This document shows, piece after piece, positions 52,015 to 60,108 of a stretch of DNA of 64,000 nt. The DNA lies in assembly GCF_009914315.1 (NCBI RefSeq), contig NZ_CP042596.1:2170001-2234000 (forward strand), given 5' to 3'. Position numbers and translations under genes: made by a program. The stretch's first letter is position 1. Every line of letters starts with the position of its first letter. The notes beneath the pieces were generated by a model. That model searched no databases, was not told where the DNA came from, and saw only the letters and a program-made list of their open reading frames with translations. Source of the DNA: Granulicella sp. WH15. Its GTDB lineage: Bacteria; Acidobacteriota; Terriglobia; Terriglobales; Acidobacteriaceae.

Positions 52015-55000
52015 TTGATCACCCGCACGCTACCCCGCCCGACGATCTCCTCCACCCGGTCGATAAACAACCGATCCGCCGCCACCATCACCTTCGTCGG
52101 CTCCAGCACCGCGCAGAACTCGCCCGGCTCTTCAAAGTCCAGCAGAAGCTTCCCGCCGCCCGGCGAGTCCTCAAACAGCCGCGCCAACCGCGCCAGCAGC
52201 GTCGTATCCGGACTATGCAATGGCACCCTGATCCGCAGCGCCTCCGGCAGCTTCAGCTTGATGTCCTCGAGCGCCTGAATCCCCGCAATCGCCAGCTTCG
52301 GAGCCGAATCTTCCTCACCCCGCAGCGAACCGCGCACCACCACCGGCACGTCGATCTTCAGCTTCTCGGCCAGCTTCTCATAGCTCTGCGGAAACGCAAT
52401 CAGCTCGATCTTTCCGACCGTATCCTCGAGCACCGCCTGCGCATATAGCTCGCCGCTGCGCTTCGACTTAGCCACCTTCAGCCCGGTAATCACACCCGCA
52501 ATCTGGATCTCGTTCTGAGGCTCTTCACTGCGTCCGCGCCGGAAGACCTGCGGCTCGGGCTTCATCTCGATCGCCGTGGCCGTGTCGAGCACCTTCATAT
52601 TCCGCAGCTTCTCCCGATACTTGTCCATCGGATGGCCGCTGACGAAGAAGCCCAGCACCTCCTTTTCGTTCTGCAACCGCGTATGCTCGTCCCACTCCGG
52701 CACCTTGGGCAACTCTTCCGCCGGACCCGCATCACCGGGAGCATCGAAGATCCCGAACAGCCCATGCTGCCCCGCCGCCGCGTCCTTTTGAGCCTTCTGC
52801 GCCTGCTCCATCGCCTTGTCGAGAGCGGCCATCACCGCCGCACGCGGCCCAAACGAATCCATCGCCCCGGCCTTAATGAGCGACTCGAGCACCCGTTTGT
52901 TCAGCAGCCGCAGGTCCACCTTCTCGCAGAACTCCCACAGGCTTGCAAACCCGGCCTTACCCTCAGCCTGCAACGCCGTGCGCGCCTCAATGATCGAGAC
53001 GATGGCGTTATGGCCGACGTTCTTGATCGCCGCCAGTCCAAACCGAATCGCACCTTCAGCCGGAGTAAAGCTGGCCAGCGAGACCTGCACATCCGGCGGC
53101 ACCACGGCAATATTGATCTCGCGGCACTCGGAGATGTACTTGACCACATTCTCCGGCTTCGAGGTTTCACTTGTCAGCAGCGCGGCCATGAACTCGACCG
53201 TGTAGTGCGTCTTCAGATAGGCCGTGTGGTAGGCCAGCAGCGCATAAGCCGCCGAGTGCGACTTATTGAATCCATACCCGGCGAACTGCTCCATCAGGTC
53301 GAAGAGCTGTCCGGCCCGGTTCTTATCGAACTTCGCCGTCGCCGCACCGGCCATAAAGATATCGCGCTGCTTGGCCATCTCGGCCGGGTCTTTCTTACCC
53401 ATGGCGCGGCGCAGCAGGTCGGCTCCGCCCAGCGAGTAGCCGCCGATGGCGCTCGAGATCTGCATGACCTGCTCCTGGTAGACGATGACCCCCAGCGTCT
53501 CCTTCAGGATGATCTCCAGCTCGGGGAAGGTGTACTCCACCGGCCTGCGTCCCCACTTGCGCTCGATGAAGTCGTCGATCATGCCGCCCTGGATTGGCCC
53601 CGGCCGATAGAGCGCATTGAGAGCGGTCAGGTCCTCGACGGTGTTCGGCTTATACCGCCGCAGCACGTCGCGCATTCCACCCGATTCAAACTGAAAGACA
53701 CCACTCGTCAGAGCCCGATGAAAGACCTGCTCATACGTCTTCGCATCGTCCAGAGGAATCGTCGGCAGATCGACCTTCTCCCCGCGCGTGGCCACGATCA
53801 GCTTCAGCGCATCGTCGATGACGGTCAACGTCGTCAGGCCGAGGAAGTCCATCTTCAGCAGGCCCATCTTCTCGACGGCCTTCATGTCGTACGAGGTCAC
53901 GATTTCTTCCGACTTCGCCCGCGTCACCGGCACCAACTCCGTCAGCGGAGCGGGCGCGATCACCACACCAGCCGCGTGCACACCCGCACCGCGCACCAGC
54001 CCTTCCAGCCTGCGCGCCGTGTCGATCAGCTCCTGAATCTTCGGGTCCGACTCATACGCCTGCGACAATGGCCCCGGGTCCTTCAGCGCCTGGTCAATCG
54101 TGATCCCGATGGTCGGCGGAATCATCTTCGCGATCCGGTCCACCTCGCCGTACGGCATATCGAGTGCCCGGCCCACGTCCTTGATCGCAGCCTTCGCCGC
54201 CATCGTATTGAACGTGATGATCTGCGCGACCTGATCCTTGCCGTACTTGCGCTGAACGTACTCGATCACCTCTCCGCGCCGGTTCATGCAGAAGTCGATA
54301 TCGATATCCGGCATCGAGATACGCTCCGGGTTCAGAAAGCGCTCGAAGAGCAGCTCGTTCTGCAGCGGATCGACGTCGGTGATCTCCATGCAGTACGCCA
54401 CCAGCGATCCCGCAGCCGAGCCTCTACCCGGCCCTACGGGAATGTTCTGCTCCTTTGCATACCGGATAAAGTCCCACACGATCATGAAGTAGCCGGGGAA
54501 CTTCATGCTCTTGATGCAGTCAATCTCGCGATCCAGCCGCGCATGGTAGTCGTCGATGCTCTTACGCAGCAGTCCCCGGCTGCGCAGGTGCGCCACCGTC
54601 GTCTCCAGCCGCTTCTTCAGCCCCTCTCGGCACACTTGCTCGAAGTAGGTGTAGAGCGTCTCCCCCTCCGGCACCGGAAAGTCCGGGAACGGATTGTCGA
54701 CCTTGTTCAGCTTCAGCTCGCACCGCTCCGGGAACTGCATCGTCCGGGTCAAGACCTCCGGGTTGTCCGGAAACATCCTCGCCATCTCCTCGGCGGTCTT
54801 GATGTAGAACTCCTGCGTGTCGAACTTGAACCGCTTCGGATCGTTCATCGACCCGGCGGTCTGCACGCATAACAGCACCTCGTGCGCGCGGCTGTCCTGG
54901 TCCTCGATGTAGTGCGAGTCGTTGGTCGCGATCAGCGGAATGTCCAGATCCTTTTCCATCCGGAACATGTAGTCGATGACGGCCTTGTCTGGAGCCAGCT

Positions 55001-55532
55001 TGTGGTCCTGCACCTCCAGAAAGAAGTTCCCCCGTCCGAACATATCCTGAAACCCGCCCGCCACCTGCTTGGCCTTCTCGTAGTCGTCCGCCATCAGGTG
55101 CTGCGAGACCTCTCCCGCGAGGCACCCCGAGAACCCGATCAACCCCTCGACGTGCTTAGCCAGAAAGTTCTTGCTCACGCGCGGCTTGCGATAGAACCCG
55201 TGCAGCGCGGCCTCGCTAGTCAGCCGGACAAGGTTGCGATAGCCTTCCTGGTTCTCGGCCAGCACCAGCAGGTGGTTGTACTTGTCTCCATCGCCCTTGG
55301 CCCGATGGTCCTCGGCCTGGCAGATATACAGCTCACAGCCCAGGATCGGCTTGATCCCCTTCTTCTTGGCCGCGTCGAAGAAGTGCACGGCCCCGAAGAT
55401 ATTTCCGTGATCGGTCATGGCGACCGACTTCTGCCCAATCTTATCGACGTGCGCCACCAGCTTATCGACGTCGCAGGCTCCATCCAGGAGCGAATAATCC
55501 GTATGCAAGTGCAGGTGCGTGAACTCAGCCAT
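52011..55532 (-). CDS. dnaE: DNA polymerase III subunit alpha
   Basis: 1173 residues, full length for DnaE. The N-terminal PHP domain keeps 'HLHLHTDYSLLDGACDVDKL', 'AMTDHGNIFG' and 'IATNDSHYIEDQDSRAHEVL'. The polymerase core has 'GPGRGSAAGSLVAYCMEITD' and the catalytic 'PDIDIDFCMNRRGEVIEYVQ', and further 'RGAGVHAAGVVIA' and 'GYGFNKSHSAAYALLAYHTA'. The C-terminal OB-fold is 'IQIAGVITGLKVAKSKRSGE', and the tail 'IDRVEEIVGRGSVRVIN' follows a degenerate tau-binding region. It is the replicative polymerase. The PHP metal residues look intact, which leaves proofreading activity possible. Confidence 0.97.
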   Translation of the reverse strand: MAEFTHLHLHTDYSLLDGACDVDKLVAHVDKIGQKSVAMTDHGNIFGAVHFFDAAKKKGIKPILGCELYICQAEDHRAKGDGDKYNHLLVLAENQEGYRNLVRLTSEAALHGFYRKPRVSKNFLAKHVEGLIGFSGCLAGEVSQHLMADDYEKAKQVAGGFQDMFGRGNFFLEVQDHKLAPDKAVIDYMFRMEKDLDIPLIATNDSHYIEDQDSRAHEVLLCVQTAGSMNDPKRFKFDTQEFYIKTAEEMARMFPDNPEVLTRTMQFPERCELKLNKVDNPFPDFPVPEGETLYTYFEQVCREGLKKRLETTVAHLRSRGLLRKSIDDYHARLDREIDCIKSMKFPGYFMIVWDFIRYAKEQNIPVGPGRGSAAGSLVAYCMEITDVDPLQNELLFERFLNPERISMPDIDIDFCMNRRGEVIEYVQRKYGKDQVAQIITFNTMAAKAAIKDVGRALDMPYGEVDRIAKMIPPTIGITIDQALKDPGPLSQAYESDPKIQELIDTARRLEGLVRGAGVHAAGVVIAPAPLTELVPVTRAKSEEIVTSYDMKAVEKMGLLKMDFLGLTTLTVIDDALKLIVATRGEKVDLPTIPLDDAKTYEQVFHRALTSGVFQFESGGMRDVLRRYKPNTVEDLTALNALYRPGPIQGGMIDDFIERKWGRRPVEYTFPELEIILKETLGVIVYQEQVMQISSAIGGYSLGGADLLRRAMGKKDPAEMAKQRDIFMAGAATAKFDKNRAGQLFDLMEQFAGYGFNKSHSAAYALLAYHTAYLKTHYTVEFMAALLTSETSKPENVVKYISECREINIAVVPPDVQVSLASFTPAEGAIRFGLAAIKNVGHNAIVSIIEARTALQAEGKAGFASLWEFCEKVDLRLLNKRVLESLIKAGAMDSFGPRAAVMAALDKAMEQAQKAQKDAAAGQHGLFGIFDAPGDAGPAEELPKVPEWDEHTRLQNEKEVLGFFVSGHPMDKYREKLRNMKVLDTATAIEMKPEPQVFRRGRSEEPQNEIQIAGVITGLKVAKSKRSGELYAQAVLEDTVGKIELIAFPQSYEKLAEKLKIDVPVVVRGSLRGEEDSAPKLAIAGIQALEDIKLKLPEALRIRVPLHSPDTTLLARLARLFEDSPGGGKLLLDFEEPGEFCAVLEPTKVMVAADRLFIDRVEEIVGRGSVRVIN

Positions 55533-55618
55533 CTTCCAATTCTAGTTCCGCCCCGAGCCCGCCGCCATGTGTTGAAAACCGGTCCCAAACATCACTCCGG
55601 GATTTACAATTCCCCTCC

Positions 55619-56005
55619 ATGAGTGTCTTCTCCCTCGTCGACTTCTTCCCCCGGTTCCTCCGCAGCCGCAAGCGGGAGGCCGCGCTCAAGCTGGCCGCTA
55701 ACTGGCCCGTCCTCACCGCAAAGCTACTTACATCGATTGTCGTCCCCAAAGACATCGCCGCCGAGGAGGGTTCCGTCCTCCAGGCCATGCAGGTCGAGTC
55801 GGCTTACTACTTCACGCTCGACGGCAACTACTACGGCGGCCACGCCCGCAGCATCCCGCTGTCGGACTCGGAGGCCCACAGGCTGGTCCCGCAGCTAGCC
55901 GAGGACACGCCCATCCAGATCCGCTACAACCCCCAGAACCCCGACGAGACCCACACCTTCGCCACCGACAACCCCGGCTTCCCCTACGTCATCTGGCCCA
56001 TGTAA
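55619..56005 (+). CDS. DUF3592-like protein of unknown function
   Basis: 128 residues, no signal peptide and no membrane span. The segment 'SAYYFTLDGNYYGGHARSIP' with 'LSDSEAHRLVPQLAEDTPIQ IRYNPQNPDETH' resembles DUF3592 proteins, in which a beta-sheet domain ends with an x-V-x-Y-N/D-P-x-x-P motif; the usual flanking spans are missing here. It is divergent from dnaE with an 86-base gap. Function unknown. Confidence 0.68.
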   Translation: MSVFSLVDFFPRFLRSRKREAALKLAANWPVLTAKLLTSIVVPKDIAAEEGSVLQAMQVESAYYFTLDGNYYGGHARSIPLSDSEAHRLVPQLAEDTPIQIRYNPQNPDETHTFATDNPGFPYVIWPM

Positions 56006-56028
56006 CCCACCCCAAGCAAGAACCCGAC

Positions 56029-56115
56029 GTTGCCTGTTTTCTTGGTTGTCATTCAGGAGCGAAGCGGAGGAATCTGTTTTTGCTTCTGCTGTTGTTCTTG
56101 CCCTTGCTTCTGGGG
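56029..56115 (+). repeat. dispersed intergenic repeat, copy 1
   Basis: The first 48 bases (56029-56076, beginning GTTGCCTGTTTTCTTGGTTG) are identical to 58624-58671. A variable T/C-rich stretch of GTTGTT/CTTGCT units follows, and both copies then share CCCTTGCTTCTGGGG (here 56101-56115). It lies between the stop of the DUF3592-like gene and the YdcF gene end. No transposase is near. Confidence 0.85.
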
Positions 56116-56122
56116 CAAGTTC

Positions 56123-56728
56123 CTAATGCCTCTCCGGCAGGAACTCCGACTTCGGAAACCCAAACCACCGCATCCTCGTGGTCGCCAGAGCCTCATACAC
56201 GTAGTGCGCGGCGACCACCCCAGCCCCATACTCTCTAGGCCACAACGCGGCGTGGGTGCTCCACGCAAACCGATACCGCGCCAGAATCAAACTAGCCCGC
56301 GGCAGATGACTCCCCGAGCTAATCACTTCGGCGCTCTTCCACCCTCGCTGCGCCATAATCCGGTCGCTATAAAAAACATTTTGGATCGTATTCTGAGCCT
56401 GTCCCTCGACCACGATCTCTTCATCTGGCACGCCCTCAGCTTTGGCCAACTTCGCCATCACCTCGGCCTCGACCCAATGGTTATGCGCTGCACCTCCGGT
56501 CACGATCATGTGTCCAGCCCGACCCGCCCGCAGCTCCCGAACAGCCTCCAGCACCCGCTCCCGCTGTTCCGGCGCAGGCGAGCCATCGTCGTTCGCGGGC
56601 CAGCCCAGCACGATCAGCGTATCGAAGTGCCCCGCATCCGTATTGCGTGTGGGCACGGTCACATAGCTGGTAAACACAGTGATCGCCAGGGCCGCAACAC
56701 CGGCCCCAGCCTTACCCGACCAGCCCAT
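56123..56728 (-). CDS. YdcF/SanA/ElyC family protein
   Basis: 201 residues with an N-terminal hydrophobic anchor (GAGVAALAITVFTSYVTVPT). The DUF218 fold is marked by 'FDTLIVLGWPANDDGSPAPE QRERVLEAV', 'GHMIVTGGAAHNHWVEAEVM', 'IVVEGQAQNTIQNVFYSDRI' and 'AEVISSGSHLPRASLILARY'. Relatives act in envelope and cell wall processes, with unclear biochemistry. Its first 17 bases overlap the end of the M20 peptidase gene, so the two are co-transcribed. Confidence 0.87.
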   Translation of the reverse strand: MGWSGKAGAGVAALAITVFTSYVTVPTRNTDAGHFDTLIVLGWPANDDGSPAPEQRERVLEAVRELRAGRAGHMIVTGGAAHNHWVEAEVMAKLAKAEGVPDEEIVVEGQAQNTIQNVFYSDRIMAQRGWKSAEVISSGSHLPRASLILARYRFAWSTHAALWPREYGAGVVAAHYVYEALATTRMRWFGFPKSEFLPERH

Positions 56729-57746
56729 GCGCCAACTCCACGTACAGCCGCACGCACTCCAGCAGCTCCGTCTTGGCTATCTTCTCGCCATTGGTGTGGG
56801 CCACATGGATCGACCCCGGCCCCAGCAGAAACGGTTCTCCCCAAGAGGTCAGCGAGGGGATATCCGTGGCGAACTTCGCCACCATCGTCGGCAGGTTGCC
56901 CACGCGCCGCATCTGAACGAAGTTCAGGTCGAGCGAGTAGTCCACCTGGCAACGCCCAGCCACTACGTTCTCAATCGCATCCTTCACGTCCTCGGACGGC
57001 CCCACCGTCCGCACCAGCAGATGAGCCTCAGCAGCGTCTGAGATTACATTCGGAGCCCGCCCGCCGGAGATCAACCCAATATTCACCGTCGTCTCGCCGA
57101 TCTCATCGACGACCGGCAGCTTCAGCTTCAGCACATCGCTCAGCGACTCCACCAGCTTGTCGATGGCCGACTCGCCCAGCTCGGGATAGGCCGAGTGCGC
57201 CATCCGCCCATGCGCCCGCATCTCCACACGCAGCGCACCCTTGGTCGCCAGCGCCAGCCGGTTGTCGGTAGGCTCGCCGTTGATGAGAAAGCGAGACCCA
57301 CGCGGGTTCTCGTTCGCCACCTTCGCTCCAGCCGAGTCCCGCTCCTCGCCCACAACGAAGAGCAGCCCCACCTTGACGCCCGCCGCCCGCAGTTGCTCGG
57401 CTGCCGCCACCTGCGCCGCCAGAATCCCCTTGGCATCGCAGGTCCCGCGCCCGTAGAGAAACTCCTCATCCTCCGTGCAGCCAAAGTACGGCGGCACCGT
57501 ATCGAAGTGAGTCGAGAAGACCACCTCCGGCGTCACGCCGGGCATACTCGCATAGACGTTGAAGCGTTCCGACCCACCATCCGCACCGGGCGTACCTGCA
57601 GCGGGTTTCGGCACCGGCATCCGCTCAATCTCCCAGCCCTCACCAGCCAGAAACTCGCACAAAAACTCCCCGCAGGCACCCTCGTGGTAGGTCGTCGACG
57701 GAATATTCACCAGCCGCCGCGTCAGTTCAATCGCATCAATCGCCAT
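56712..57746 (-). CDS. M20 family metallopeptidase/deacylase (ArgE/DapE type)
   Basis: 344 residues from ATG 57746; TTG 57752 is a less likely alternative. The dimetal site residues are in 'VVFSTHFDTVPPYF' (His, Asp), 'LYGRGTCDAKGILAAQ' (bridging Asp), 'LFVVGEERDSAGA' (catalytic Glu and metal Glu), 'FLINGEPTDNRLA' and the final 'LGPGSIHVAHTNGEKIAK' (His). The lid domain holds 'GRMAHSAYPELGESAIDKLV'. Members remove acyl groups from amino acids or cleave small peptides; acetylornithine or succinyl-diaminopimelate type cannot be separated here. Followed by ydcF-like gene with overlap. Confidence 0.9.
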   Translation of the reverse strand: MAIDAIELTRRLVNIPSTTYHEGACGEFLCEFLAGEGWEIERMPVPKPAAGTPGADGGSERFNVYASMPGVTPEVVFSTHFDTVPPYFGCTEDEEFLYGRGTCDAKGILAAQVAAAEQLRAAGVKVGLLFVVGEERDSAGAKVANENPRGSRFLINGEPTDNRLALATKGALRVEMRAHGRMAHSAYPELGESAIDKLVESLSDVLKLKLPVVDEIGETTVNIGLISGGRAPNVISDAAEAHLLVRTVGPSEDVKDAIENVVAGRCQVDYSLDLNFVQMRRVGNLPTMVAKFATDIPSLTSWGEPFLLGPGSIHVAHTNGEKIAKTELLECVRLYVELAHGLVG

Positions 57747-57800
57747 AATCAATCCTTGCCCCCAGCATACCGGAGCCGAGTAAACGACTAAACTTCAACC

Positions 57801-58490
57801 ATGCCCTTTCAATCCCAGATCCGCACCATCGACGATCTCCGCGGCCCCGCGGGACGGCTCGAGGCCATCCTCAACACCGGCATCGAAGACCCACCCTTCA
57901 CCGCCATCGTCGCCCACCCGCACCCACCCTCAGGCGGCACCATGCACACCCGCGCCGTCTACCACGCCATGAAGGCGTTTTCGAGCTTCGGCCTGCCCGT
58001 GCTGCGCTTTAACTTCCGCGGCACCGGTCTGAGCGAGGGCGTACACGACGAGGGGCGCGGCGAGGTGGACGACGTCCGCGCCGGGCTGGACTGGCTCACC
58101 ACCAACTTCGCCAAGCCGATCCTCTTCGCCGGATTCTCCTTCGGATCGAACGTTGGCCTGCGCGCCTGCTGCGGCGATCCCCGGGTCAAAGGGCTGATCG
58201 GCCTCGGCCTACCCGTCCAGGCTGCGGGCCGCGACTACACCTACACCTTCCTGCCCGGCTGCCCTCAGCCCAAGCTCTTCCTCCTTGGCGACCACGACCA
58301 GTTCGCCCCGCGCGCCGTCATGGAGCAGGTCTTCGCCTCCGCCGCCGAGCCGAAAGAGATGCACTGGATAGCCGAGGCCGACCATTTCTTCGAGGGCATC
58401 CCCGACAGCCCCAAACCGAAGCTACCCCTGATGGCCGCCGCCATGCGCCTCTGGCTCGAGAAGACCTTCCACCTAACCGAACCGGAGTAG
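57801..58490 (+). CDS. alpha/beta hydrolase (dienelactone hydrolase/CocE-like)
   Basis: 229 residues, cytoplasmic. The typical small-hydrolase start 'IVAHPHPPSGGTMHTRAVYH' and 'VLRFNFRGTGLSEGVHDEGR GE' with the nucleophile elbow 'FAGFSFGSNVG' (Ser), 'LFLLGDHDQF' (Asp) and 'EADHFFEG' (His) complete the triad. This subfamily is widespread and of uncertain substrate, probably ester or thioester. It is divergent from the M20 gene. Confidence 0.88.
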   Translation: MPFQSQIRTIDDLRGPAGRLEAILNTGIEDPPFTAIVAHPHPPSGGTMHTRAVYHAMKAFSSFGLPVLRFNFRGTGLSEGVHDEGRGEVDDVRAGLDWLTTNFAKPILFAGFSFGSNVGLRACCGDPRVKGLIGLGLPVQAAGRDYTYTFLPGCPQPKLFLLGDHDQFAPRAVMEQVFASAAEPKEMHWIAEADHFFEGIPDSPKPKLPLMAAAMRLWLEKTFHLTEPE

Positions 58491-58623
58491 GGCCGGAGTA
58501 AGAAAGCATCTTCTTTTTTTGTGAAAAATCTGCGAACAGAGCTTTTACGCGCCGCCTTCAAAACCGCAGAAAGTGCCGGTCTTTCGAATACAGCACTTCG
58601 TGCTCGGTGCAGACGCCCTTGCT
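58491..58623. other. start of a ~495-base gene-free region
   Basis: The gap between the two convergent hydrolase genes (58491-58985) holds a dispersed repeat, two REP-like palindromes and a terminator, listed separately. This first part has only a T-run (58511-58519) and no hairpin, and no recognisable coding sequence. Confidence 0.45.
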
Positions 58624-58717
58624 GTTGCCTGTTTTCTTGGTTGTCATTCAGGAGCGAAGCGGAGGAATCTGCTTCTTGTCGTTGCTCCTGTCGTTGTCGT
58701 TGCCCTTGCTTCTGGGG
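58624..58717 (+). repeat. dispersed intergenic repeat, copy 2
   Basis: Bases 58624-58671 are identical to 56029-56076. The middle T/C-rich stretch differs in sequence and length (CTTCTTGTCGTTGCTCCTGT...), and the block ends with the shared CCCTTGCTTCTGGGG (58703-58717). Same orientation as copy 1, 2.6 kb away, again between genes. Confidence 0.85.
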
Positions 58718-58721
58718 GTAG

Positions 58722-58773
58722 GTCCGGGCTTTAGCCCGGACATTAAACCCTCCCCAAGAGCGGGCTTTAGCCC
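58722..58773. repeat. pair of REP-like palindromes
   Basis: GTCCGGGCTTTAGCCCGGAC (58722-58741) is an almost perfect palindrome forming a 9-bp stem. A second core GGGCTTTAGCCC (58762-58773) follows 20 bases later. Sharing the GGGCTTTAGCCC core suggests members of a repetitive extragenic palindrome family. They sit directly after dispersed repeat copy 2. Confidence 0.7.
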
Positions 58774-58874
58774 CCGAGATATGCTTTCTTTCAAATCAGC
58801 AAAGACATCCTGCCGGACGGGCCCACTATGCAAGGGGCGATCACTTCGCGACTTGCACGCGTGTCTAGCTGATT

Positions 58875-58937
58875 AAAAAACAAAGATCCTCCCGTTGGCC
58901 AGAAACAAGCAACGCTCGCTTCCGACCAGCGGGAGGA
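58875..58937 (-). terminator. intrinsic terminator of the minus-strand hydrolase gene
   Basis: Read on the minus strand, TCCTCCCGCTGG (58937-58926) pairs with CCAACGGGAGGA (58898-58887) with one G-T wobble, and a small inner AAGC/GCTT stem fills the loop. A T-rich tail (TCTTTGTTTTTT) follows immediately. It lies 49 bases past the stop of the gene at 58986. Confidence 0.78.
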
Positions 58938-58985
58938 CCTTGGAAGATCACTCCCCCATACAGCCCCGAGAACAGTACGAAGTAC

Positions 58986-59813
58986 CTAGCTTCTTAACCA
59001 GTCCCGGACCGCCGGATTACAAATCTCCGGCTGCTCGGCAAACGGCAGATGCCCTACCCCCGGCAGCACCATCAACCGCGCCTCCGGCAGCAACTCCCGC
59101 AGCCGCTGCGCCGAGGCCAGCCCCACCGCCCGATCCCTATCGCCCCAGATCAGCAGAGTCGGAATAACAGCCACTGCATCCAGCACCCGCAGCAGGCTGG
59201 ACATATCCTCGCCCCAGCCGCGCACGATCCGCAGCACATGCTCCACCATCGTCGCGTCCAGCCAGTTCGTATAGCCTTCGAGCGCGCCCTCGGCCACGCG
59301 GTTCGGATCGCCGTACATCCGGCTCAGAGCCGTGGCATGGAGCTTACGCGGCAGCGATGGGATCCTGCGCGCAAACCAGCCGCCTACCGGCGTCCGGTAA
59401 AAGGAGATCAGTTGCTTGCCCAGGTCGCAGAACGGATTCGCCGGAGCAAACAGCACCAGCCGCCGCACCCGCTCCGGGTGCCGAGCCGCCAGCATCATCA
59501 CAATCGCGCCGCCGTGCGAGTGTCCGGCCACATCGGCATCGGCCAGCCCCAGTGCGTCCATGCAGTCCGCCAGCCGGTCCGCCGTCGCCTCCAGGCTGGC
59601 ATCCAGCCCCGGAACCCGCTCCGATTCGCCCATATTGAACAAATCCACCGCGTAAACCGTAGCGCTCTTGGACAGAAAATCTATATTCTGATTCCAGTTC
59701 CCTGCTGAGCCGACAAGTCCATGAACCAGCAAAAGAGCCGGACCGGAGCCAGCGCGCCGATAATGCACACGCATCCCCTCCACCATGACAAATCCGTCCG
59801 TCAGACCCAGCAC
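58986..59813 (-). CDS. alpha/beta fold hydrolase
   Basis: 275 residues, cytoplasmic. Oxyanion-hole motif 'LLLVHGLVGSAGNW', nucleophile elbow 'VAGHSHGGAIVMML' (Ser in GHSHGG), acid 'LLIWGDRDRAVG' (Asp) and 'LPGVGHLPFAEQPE' (His) are all present. A cap domain lies between the strand 6 and strand 7 regions. Family includes esterases, C-C hydrolases and haloperoxidase-like proteins; the substrate is not evident. A terminator with a T-run follows. Confidence 0.9.
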   Translation of the reverse strand: MLGLTDGFVMVEGMRVHYRRAGSGPALLLVHGLVGSAGNWNQNIDFLSKSATVYAVDLFNMGESERVPGLDASLEATADRLADCMDALGLADADVAGHSHGGAIVMMLAARHPERVRRLVLFAPANPFCDLGKQLISFYRTPVGGWFARRIPSLPRKLHATALSRMYGDPNRVAEGALEGYTNWLDATMVEHVLRIVRGWGEDMSSLLRVLDAVAVIPTLLIWGDRDRAVGLASAQRLRELLPEARLMVLPGVGHLPFAEQPEICNPAVRDWLRS

Positions 59814-60108
59814 TGTCGCGACCTCACCCTTACGAAAGTTGGGCGCGGTCCCACAGTCCGCGCTGTCTCAATGTTACAGGATTATTAATCTATCTTGCGC
59901 ATAAAATTGAAGAGGTTTCATTCGTCCAAGACATTACACAAGTAGAAGTGCCACATTAGAAGTGCAACAAGAAACGTCGACAGTTGATATGTAAAACAAT
60001 ATACTGATATTGTTTTCGGTATTAATATTTCAATTGCCTCGTAACTCTTTTGATTCTGGCCATTTTGGGTTTGGTCCTCAACTTGCTCCATTTTAATGAT
60101 CAAGGCTA
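59814..60108. other. AT-rich divergent promoter region
   Basis: About 295 bases between divergent hydrolase and histidine kinase genes. The section 59880-60080 is far more AT-rich than its surroundings and contains runs such as AAACAATATACTGATATTG. It probably carries the promoter of the sensor kinase operon, but I cannot fix boxes. Confidence 0.4.

Noticed and set aside
52632..54872. 746-codon open frame on the plus strand
   Set aside because: It is fully antisense to dnaE, whose protein is recognisable throughout. The frame is rich in Arg/His/Leu typical of high-GC antisense shadows and has no motif.
58607..58876. 89-codon open frame across the repeat and palindromes
   Set aside because: It translates repetitive non-coding DNA; the leucine-rich part is the T/C-rich tract.
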